Positions 1-5,074 of a stretch of 9,781 bases of DNA are shown here, in pieces. The notes under the pieces were generated by a model that did not search any database, was not told the DNA's origin, and saw nothing but the letters and a program-made list of their open reading frames with translations. Position numbers and translations under genes: made by a program. The DNA comes from Spirochaetaceae bacterium UBA1306. GTDB lineage: Bacteria; Spirochaetota; Spirochaetia; Treponematales; Rectinemataceae. The stretch's first letter is position 1. Each line of letters begins with the position of its first letter. The stretch spans positions 1 through 9,781 of the forward strand of contig DBTW01000157.1 in assembly GCA_002307245.1 (NCBI GenBank), in the 5' to 3' direction.

Positions 1-551
1 AGAACATGCTCGAGGGCATGCAGGCCGGCATCCTCCATTCCACGCACTTCTTCAACGCCATGTCGCGCCTGCATCATCGCGACCCGGGCGCGGTGGGCGC
101 CATCATGATCCACTCGGCCCTGTCCTGCGAGATCATCGCCGACGGCAAGCACGTCCACCCCGACCTCATCAAGCTCCTGATGCGCGACAAGCCCGTCGGC
201 AACGTGGTCCTCGTCACCGACAGCCTCAAGCCCACCGAGCAGCATATGTGCCCACTCTTCGCGAACCACGAAGAAGTCGTCCTGCACGACGGCGTCTTCC
301 ACCGCAAGTCCGACGACGTCATCGCCGGCTCGGCCCTCACGATGATCGACGGCGTCAGGAACCTCGTCTCGTACGGCGTCCCCATCGAGAACGCCGCAGA
401 GATGGCCGCCGCCAATCCCTCGCGCATCCTGGGCCTGGGCAAGCGCGGCCTCCTCGTGCCCGGCTACGAGGCTGACATCGTCGTCTTCGGCCAGGACTTC
501 CGCGTGATGGCGGCCATCGTGGGCGGCCGCTTCGTCAAGAACGAGCTCTAG
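1..551 (+). CDS. nagA: N-acetylglucosamine-6-phosphate deacetylase, 3' part (5' end outside window)
   Basis: NagA removes the acetyl group from GlcNAc-6-phosphate in the cytoplasm, giving glucosamine-6-phosphate for NagB. The reading frame is open to the left edge, so the ATG at 6 is internal. About 182 residues are visible of a family that is usually about 380-390 long, so the N-terminal half is missing. Counting from the Met at 6, family motifs appear in the usual order: THFFNAM with the metal-ligand His (14), IADGKHVHP with the substrate-binding His (49), LVTDS with the catalytic Asp (72), and AGSALTMIDGVRNL near residues 108-120. The C-terminal end returns to the small beta domain (VPGYEADIVVF). 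It stops with TAG at 549-551. nagB follows 126 bp downstream on the same strand, which supports the assignment. The family is clear; only the missing start limits the entry. Confidence 0.93.
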   Translation, partial: NMLEGMQAGILHSTHFFNAMSRLHHRDPGAVGAIMIHSALSCEIIADGKHVHPDLIKLLMRDKPVGNVVLVTDSLKPTEQHMCPLFANHEEVVLHDGVFHRKSDDVIAGSALTMIDGVRNLVSYGVPIENAAEMAAANPSRILGLGKRGLLVPGYEADIVVFGQDFRVMAAIVGGRFVKNEL

Positions 552-574
552 GCGCCGGGCCCCTTCCCCGGCGC
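552..574 (+). terminator. GC-rich hairpin directly after the nagA stop
   Basis: A perfect 8-bp inverted repeat, GCGCCGGG at 552-559 and CCCGGCGC at 567-574, encloses a 7-nt pyrimidine-rich loop and begins on the base after the nagA stop codon. There is no T-run after it, so it is not a classical intrinsic terminator. It could slow polymerase, protect the nagA 3' end, or set different nagA and nagB transcript levels. In GC-rich DNA a short stem of this kind can arise by chance. Confidence 0.35.
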
Positions 575-677
575 GGAGGCGCGGTACTGCCGGGGCGTCA
601 TGCCCACGGGCGAGAGGGCTCGCAATATCCCGGGCTTTTCGCTAATCTATTGATCGGTTTTCCATGGAGGATATGCA

Positions 678-1484
678 ATGAGGTTGATCATCCGCCCGGA
701 CTACGCCGCCGTCTCGACCTGGGCGGCTAACTACATCGCCCGCCGCATCAACGAGGAAGCCGCGAAGGCCCCGGGCGGGAAATTCGTGCTGGGCCTGCCC
801 ACGGGCTCCTCTCCCCTCGGGGCTTACGCCGCCCTGGCCGCCCTCAACCGCGCCGGCAAGGTCTCCTTCAAGAACGTCGTCACCTTCAACATGGACGAGT
901 ACGTCGGCCTGCCCGAGGGCCATCCGCAGAGCTACCACAGCTTCATGTGGGACAACTTCTTTTCCAAGATCGACATCGAGCGCGAGAACGTGCATATCCT
1001 CGACGGCAACGCGAAGGACCTCGAGGCCGAGTGCGCCCGCTACGAGGCCGCGATGAGGCAGCTCGGTGGCATAGACCTCTTCATGGGCGGAGTCGGGGAG
1101 GACGGGCATATCGCCTTCAACGAGCCGGGCTCGTCCCTGTCCTCGCGCACGCGGGTGAAGACCCTCACGAAGGACACCAAGAAGGTCAACTCGCGCTTCT
1201 TCGGCGGCGACGTCGACAAGGTGCCCTCTACGGCCCTCACCGTCGGCGTGGGCACCATCACCGACGCGCGCGAGATCCTCATCCTCGTCTCGGGGATCAA
1301 CAAGGCCCGCGCCCTCCATCACGCGATAGAGGAGGGAGTGAACCACCTCTGGACCGTGAGCTGCCTCCAGCTCCACGCGAGGGCGATCCTCGTCTGCGAC
1401 GAGGACTCCACGATGGAGCTCAAGGTCGGAACCGCCCGCTACTTCAACGAGATCGAGTCCCGGAACTTCGACAACTCCCTGTGA
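678..1484 (+). CDS. nagB: Glucosamine-6-phosphate deaminase (isomerase)
   Basis: NagB converts glucosamine-6-phosphate to fructose-6-phosphate plus ammonia, the last step of amino-sugar catabolism before glycolysis. The protein is 268 aa and aligns end to end with the 266-aa E. coli NagB from memory. Visible motifs are the phosphate-binding loop GLPTGSSP (39-46), NMDEYVGL with Asp73, and GGVGEDGHIAFNEP with Asp142, His144 and Glu149, matching E. coli Asp72, Asp141, His143 and Glu148. Residues at the E. coli GlcNAc-6-P allosteric site also appear kept (Ser152, Arg159, Lys161), so allosteric activation is plausible. The start is fixed by GGAGG at 666-670, 7 nt before the ATG, and by the conserved MRLI N-terminus. 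A possible -10 (TAATCT, 643-648) lies upstream but lacks a convincing -35, so cotranscription with nagA remains likely. The 3' end is 11 bp from the convergent GH95 gene, with no clear terminator between. Confidence 0.97.
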   Translation: MRLIIRPDYAAVSTWAANYIARRINEEAAKAPGGKFVLGLPTGSSPLGAYAALAALNRAGKVSFKNVVTFNMDEYVGLPEGHPQSYHSFMWDNFFSKIDIERENVHILDGNAKDLEAECARYEAAMRQLGGIDLFMGGVGEDGHIAFNEPGSSLSSRTRVKTLTKDTKKVNSRFFGGDVDKVPSTALTVGVGTITDAREILILVSGINKARALHHAIEEGVNHLWTVSCLQLHARAILVCDEDSTMELKVGTARYFNEIESRNFDNSL

Positions 1485-1495
1485 CCCGGCCTCCT

Positions 1496-3817
1496 TCAGC
1501 CGAGGGCCGCGATCGGCTCGCAGGCCTCGCCGGCCCTCGTCTCGAAGGCGATCGGCGCGCCGCCGCCGACCCGGAGCCTGCAGGTCCCGCCCAGGCCGGA
1601 CCTCACGCGGAGCCGCGTTAGGCGGCCGATCTTCCACTGGAAATCCAGCTCGAAGCCTCCCTTGGCCCTCGCGCCCCTGACCTCGCCCTCGCTCAGGGCC
1701 CGGGGCAAGGCGGGCAGGACGAGGATCTCGCCGCCGACGCACTGGAGGAGCATCTCGAGGATGCCGGACGCGCCGCCGAAGTTGCCGTCGATCTGGAAGG
1801 GCGGGTGCGTGTCGAGGAGGTTCGGCAGAGTCGAGTCCCGGAGCAGGCCGAGGAGCTCGGCCCAGGCCTCGTCGCCCTGGCCGAGCCGGGCCCGCAGGTT
1901 GATGATCCAGGCCTTGCTCCAGCCCGTGTGGCCGCCGCCGCGCTCCAGCCTCCGATCGAGTGTGGTCCGCGCCGCGCGGGCGAGCTCGGGGCTGCCCCGC
2001 AACGATATGGCGTCGTCGGGATAGAGGGCGAAGAGCTGGGATATATGCCGGTGCCCGGGCTCGGCCTCCTCGTAGTCCTCGGCCCATTCCATGAGCCCTC
2101 CCGTCGCCCCGATCCGGTCCTCGGGCAGGAGGGCCGCTGTCGCGGCGAGGCGCTCGCCGAGGAAGCCCGGGCCTAGGGCCTTCGCGCCGGGATCGGAGTC
2201 CAGGGCCCGCTCCGCGGCGGCGCAGGCCTTGAAGAGGGCGCGGATAATCTGGTTGTCCATGGCCGCGCCGTAGCAGACGCAGCCCCTCTCGCCGCCGTGC
2301 AGGACGTAGGTGTTCTCCGGCGATACGGAGGGGCAGGTGACTAGGCGCCCCCCGGGGCCGGGCACGAGGAAGTCGAGGATGAAGAGGGCGGCCTCGCGCA
2401 TCACGGGATAATAGCGGTTGAGGAAGGCCAGGCTGCCTGAGTACTCGAAGTGCTGCCAGATGTGCAGGGACAGCCAAGCGGCCCCCATCGGCCAGAGCGT
2501 CGCCGGTACCCAGCGGTCCACCGGATCGCAGTCGCCCCAGAGGTCCGTGTTGTGGTGGGCGACGAAGCCGCCGCAGCCGTACATCTCGCGGGCGACCCTC
2601 TTGCCGTTCGGCAGCATGCGCTCGGTCAGGTCGAAGAGGGGAAGGTGGCAATCGCCGAGGCCGCAGGCCTCGGCTGGCCAGTAGTTCATCTCGGCGTTGA
2701 TGTTGATCGTGTACTTGCTGCCCCAGGGCGGGAGGAAGTCCTCGTTCCAGAGCCCCTGCAGGTTGGCGGGCAGGGAGCCGGGGCGGCTCGACGAAATGAG
2801 GAGGTAGCGGCCGAAGTCGAAGTAGAGCTGGGCGAGGGAAGCCTCGTCGCGCTCTCCCCCAGCCGAGCGGAGCTTCGCTAGGCGGGCGTCCGTCGCCGGC
2901 GGCGGCCCCGCCTCGTCGTCCCCGGCCGTCTCGGGCCCGAGGCGGAGGGACATGCGGCCGAAGAGGGAACGGTAATCATCGACGTGGCGCTCGCGGAGCC
3001 TCCCATAGCCGAGGCTCATGGCGGCGCCCAGGGCGGCGAGGCAGCGCTCGTCGGGGTCGCCGGGCCTGTAGCTCGTGGCGGCCGCGAGGACGACCACGGC
3101 CTCGTCGGCGCCCTCCACGAGGATAGTCTCGCCCAAGGCGGCGACGGCGCCGCCCACGGCCAGGACTCGTGCCATCGCGCTGAATGCTACGCCGCCCTCG
3201 CCGCCGCCCGATCCGGTCATCCGCAACGTGCGCGCGTCGGGGTGCGAGAGCGAGCCCGCGTAACGGCCGCGTCCGAAGGACAGGGAAAAGTTGATCGCCC
3301 CCGGTCGGTCCGCCGAGACGCGCGCGACGATCGCCCGATCCGGGGCGCTCGCGAAGCACTCGCGCAGGTACTCGACCCCATCCCGGCGATAGACGACCGA
3401 GTGGAGGGCCTCTGCCAGGTCGAGCTTTCGGAGGTATCCCTCGGTTCCCGCGTCGCCGCGCCGAGCCGAGCCGTAGACCCCGTCCCCGCGCGCGTCGGGC
3501 TCGAAGTCGAGGATGAGGTCGCCCAGGGGGACGTAGTGGCTCGGGTGCTCGGGCACGCCGGCGAAGGCCAGCATCGCGAGCCGCTCGGCCTCCGCTATCT
3601 TGCCCGCGAAGATGAGGCGACGGAGCTCCCCGAGCTGGGATCGGGCGTCGGGATTCGTGCGCTCCCTCGGCCCGCCGTACCACAGGGAGTCCTCGTTCAA
3701 CTGCCAGCGCTCGAGGCCGACGCCTCCCGAAACCATGGCGCCCAAGACCCCGTTTCCGATGGGCAGGGCCTCGTTCCACTCGCGGGCCGGGCGATCATAG
3801 CGAAGCGCGGTTTCCAT
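1496..3817 (-). CDS. GH95 family alpha-L-fucosidase, apparently cytoplasmic
   Basis: This 773-aa protein fits glycoside hydrolase family 95, inverting enzymes that release terminal L-fucose, classically alpha-1,2-linked (some members act on L-galactose). The N-terminal signature is RPAREWNEALPIGNG (9-23), then QLNEDSLWYGGP (39-50). The predicted (alpha/alpha)6 barrel, roughly 300-690, holds the catalytic elements known from Bifidobacterium AfcA: the NIN motif (Asn372 and Asn374), PSVSPEN with the putative general acid Glu501, and DGNFGG with Asp678. GHRHISQLFALYP (588-600) and TGWSKAW (631-637) are further family hallmarks, and a C-terminal beta domain follows. The length is normal for the catalytic core. 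The protein starts straight in the domain with no signal peptide or lipobox, so it probably acts on imported oligosaccharides. The start is set by the family N-terminus; there is no Shine-Dalgarno sequence upstream. Exact substrate linkage cannot be read from sequence. Confidence 0.9.
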   Translation of the reverse strand: METALRYDRPAREWNEALPIGNGVLGAMVSGGVGLERWQLNEDSLWYGGPRERTNPDARSQLGELRRLIFAGKIAEAERLAMLAFAGVPEHPSHYVPLGDLILDFEPDARGDGVYGSARRGDAGTEGYLRKLDLAEALHSVVYRRDGVEYLRECFASAPDRAIVARVSADRPGAINFSLSFGRGRYAGSLSHPDARTLRMTGSGGGEGGVAFSAMARVLAVGGAVAALGETILVEGADEAVVVLAAATSYRPGDPDERCLAALGAAMSLGYGRLRERHVDDYRSLFGRMSLRLGPETAGDDEAGPPPATDARLAKLRSAGGERDEASLAQLYFDFGRYLLISSSRPGSLPANLQGLWNEDFLPPWGSKYTININAEMNYWPAEACGLGDCHLPLFDLTERMLPNGKRVAREMYGCGGFVAHHNTDLWGDCDPVDRWVPATLWPMGAAWLSLHIWQHFEYSGSLAFLNRYYPVMREAALFILDFLVPGPGGRLVTCPSVSPENTYVLHGGERGCVCYGAAMDNQIIRALFKACAAAERALDSDPGAKALGPGFLGERLAATAALLPEDRIGATGGLMEWAEDYEEAEPGHRHISQLFALYPDDAISLRGSPELARAARTTLDRRLERGGGHTGWSKAWIINLRARLGQGDEAWAELLGLLRDSTLPNLLDTHPPFQIDGNFGGASGILEMLLQCVGGEILVLPALPRALSEGEVRGARAKGGFELDFQWKIGRLTRLRVRSGLGGTCRLRVGGGAPIAFETRAGEACEPIAALG

Positions 3818-3825
3818 GGCCCGGA

Positions 3826-3854
3826 AGTGTAGCAGGGAACTTCCCCGCCGTCAG
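3826..3854 (-). promoter_or_regulatory. Candidate sigma-70 promoter for the GH95 gene (leaderless)
   Basis: On the minus strand CTGACG (3854-3849) and TACACT (3831-3826) are separated by exactly 17 bp, each matching four of six consensus positions. The -10 lies so close to the gene that transcription would begin 0-2 nt before the ATG (3817-3815). This fits the lack of a Shine-Dalgarno sequence. It is a motif match only. Confidence 0.45.
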
Positions 3855-3916
3855 CCGCTAATGGAGCCGCGCGAATCGTTTCGGCTTCCCATCGCGGGGT
3901 TCAAGCCTAGGTGAAT

Positions 3917-3960
3917 CGGAATTAATATTGTTATTGCTATTAATATAAGCATTTATTGAG
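3917..3960. promoter_or_regulatory. AT-rich block with repeated ATTAATAT in the divergent control region
   Basis: Inside otherwise GC-rich DNA lies a run made almost only of A and T. The octamer ATTAATAT occurs at 3921-3928 and again at 3939-3946, 18 bp apart, and its core ATTAAT is itself palindromic. The block sits between the two divergent candidate promoters, about 65 bp upstream of the leftward one and about 60 bp upstream of the rightward one. It may be a regulator or nucleoid-protein site, or an UP-like element. I found no well-spaced promoter inside it on either strand. Confidence 0.35.
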
Positions 3961-4000
3961 TTCCTGGAAGCTTGTCCTAGTCGATCGGCCATGCGAGGCC

Positions 4001-4031
4001 TCAAGCTTGAAAAGCCATTGGCCTAAATGGC
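4001..4031. promoter_or_regulatory. Two dyads upstream of and over the rightward promoter
   Basis: TCAAGCTTGA (4001-4010) is a perfect 10-bp palindrome. Just beyond it GCCATT (4014-4019) and AATGGC (4026-4031) form a perfect inverted repeat with a 6-bp spacer. The second dyad covers the likely -35 position of the 4055 gene, where a bound regulator would block RNA polymerase. It does not match a CRP site (TGTGA-N6-TCACA) and I cannot name a cognate regulator. Confidence 0.35.
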
Positions 4032-4048
4032 GTTAGTCGCGCTACAAT
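4018..4048 (+). promoter_or_regulatory. Candidate promoter for the cNMP-GGDEF operon (leaderless)
   Basis: TACAAT at 4043-4048 matches five of six -10 consensus bases. With the usual 6-nt gap, transcription would start on the A of the ATG at 4055. No Shine-Dalgarno sequence precedes that ATG, so a leaderless mRNA is the simplest reading. The -35 is weak: TTGGCC at 4018-4023 with a long 19-bp spacer, which suggests dependence on an activator or an alternative sigma factor. Confidence 0.5.
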
Positions 4049-4054
4049 GAATCC

Positions 4055-5074
4055 ATGAAAAAGTCCGGCGCACATGCGGCAGGCGCCCCCGCCGCCTCCT
4101 CGGCCCAGGAACTGCTGGCGACTTCCGCCCTCTTCTCCTCGTTCTCGGCCGACGAGCTGGGCTTCCTCGCGGAGAAGTCCGAGTTCCTCTCCTTCGAGGC
4201 CGGCCAGACGGTGTTCGAGGCGGGCAGCCCCGGCGACCGCCTCTACCTCGTGGCCTCGGGCGCCGTCCTCGTGTCGTCCCCGGCGGACGGCTCCACGTTA
4301 GCCGAATTCGTCCACGGCGATTCCTTCGGCGAGCTCGAGCTCCTCACGCGCGCCGAGCGCAACGCCAGGGCCCGGGCCGAGGGGCGGGCCCGGCTCCTCG
4401 CCTTTCCCGCGGGGGGGAAGGGCCTCCGCGAGGCGCTCTCCGGCAGGCCCGAACTGGCCGCCCGCATCCTGCGCTCCTTCCTCCTCGTCGTGTCGGGCCG
4501 TACGCGCAAGGCCAACGCCCTCGTCAAGGAGAACTCGCCCTGGGTGCGCGAGCTCAGGCGCCAGGTCTACGGCGACAAGCTCACCGGCCTGCTCAACAAG
4601 GCCTACCTCGAGGAGAACCTGCCCAAGCTGCTCGCCGAGCGCGCGGCTTCGGACGCGGCGCCGCTGGCCCTCGTCATGATGAAGCCCGACAACTTCAAGG
4701 AGATCAACGACCGCTACGGGCACGAGGCGGGCGACGCCTCCCTCGTCCTCCTCGCGGGCGAGCTCGACCGCGCGGTCGGCAAGGAAGGCACGGCGGTGCG
4801 CTACATGGGCAACGAGCTCGCCGTGATCTATCCCGGCAAGGGCCGAGAGGCGGCCCTCGAGGCGGCGAAGGCCCTGCAGGCCAGGCTCTCGGCCCTCGAC
4901 CTCTCGGCCCCGACTGGCGATCCCGGCCTGCGCTTCGGCATGAGCCTCGGCATCGCCCTCTATCCCGAGCACGGAGCGGACGCCGAGGCCCTCGTGAAAG
5001 CCTCCTCGGGCCTGCCCCTAGCCGCCCGGGCCAGGGGCGGCTCCCTCATCCTGTTCCCGGAGGATGCCCAATGA
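4055..5074 (+). CDS. Cyclic nucleotide-binding domain plus degenerate GGDEF domain protein
   Basis: A 339-aa soluble signalling protein. Residues about 18-145 form a CRP-type cNMP-binding domain: the phosphate-binding cassette reads FGELELL (91-97) with Arg102, so ligand binding looks possible, although the usual Arg-Ser/Thr-Ala is Arg-Asn-Ala. No helix-turn-helix follows. Residues about 170-335 form a GGDEF domain entered by DKLTGLLNKAYLEE. Its signature is MGNEL (251-255) instead of GGDEF, the first metal Asp is replaced by Lys210, and the RxxD inhibitory site is absent. NDRYGHEAGD (218-227) is kept. Diguanylate cyclase activity is therefore unlikely; a regulatory or nucleotide-sensing role is more probable. 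No membrane segment is seen. Its stop overlaps the start of the next gene in ATGA, and that protein shares the same N-terminal architecture, so they probably work together. Confidence 0.85.
   Translation: MKKSGAHAAGAPAASSAQELLATSALFSSFSADELGFLAEKSEFLSFEAGQTVFEAGSPGDRLYLVASGAVLVSSPADGSTLAEFVHGDSFGELELLTRAERNARARAEGRARLLAFPAGGKGLREALSGRPELAARILRSFLLVVSGRTRKANALVKENSPWVRELRRQVYGDKLTGLLNKAYLEENLPKLLAERAASDAAPLALVMMKPDNFKEINDRYGHEAGDASLVLLAGELDRAVGKEGTAVRYMGNELAVIYPGKGREAALEAAKALQARLSALDLSAPTGDPGLRFGMSLGIALYPEHGADAEALVKASSGLPLAARARGGSLILFPEDAQ
5059..5074 (+). promoter_or_regulatory. Shine-Dalgarno and ATGA overlap coupling the two signalling genes
   Basis: GGAGG at 5059-5063 lies 7 nt before the ATG at 5071, inside the end of the upstream gene. 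The ATG overlaps the upstream TGA as ATGA (5071-5074). This indicates translational coupling and a roughly fixed ratio of the two proteins. It contrasts with the first gene, which has no Shine-Dalgarno sequence. Confidence 0.8.

Noticed and set aside
1485..1512. Possible bidirectional terminator between nagB and GH95 (GGCCTC ... GAGGGCC)
   Set aside because: The stem needs a bulge, overlaps the GH95 coding end and has no T-run on either strand; such pairing is common in GC-rich DNA.
642..2651. 669-codon open frame on the minus strand, antisense to nagB and continuing through GH95
   Set aside because: Arg/Pro/Gly-rich composition with no recognisable motif; it runs opposite or out of frame to two well-supported genes. 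Long shadow frames are expected in GC-rich DNA.
2984..3832. 282-codon plus-strand open frame antisense to the GH95 N-terminus
   Set aside because: No family features, and the opposite strand carries the conserved GH95 N-terminal motifs.
3921..3956. Promoter within the AT-rich block
   Set aside because: TTGTTA and TATAAG-like hexamers are present but no pair has 16-18 bp spacing on either strand.
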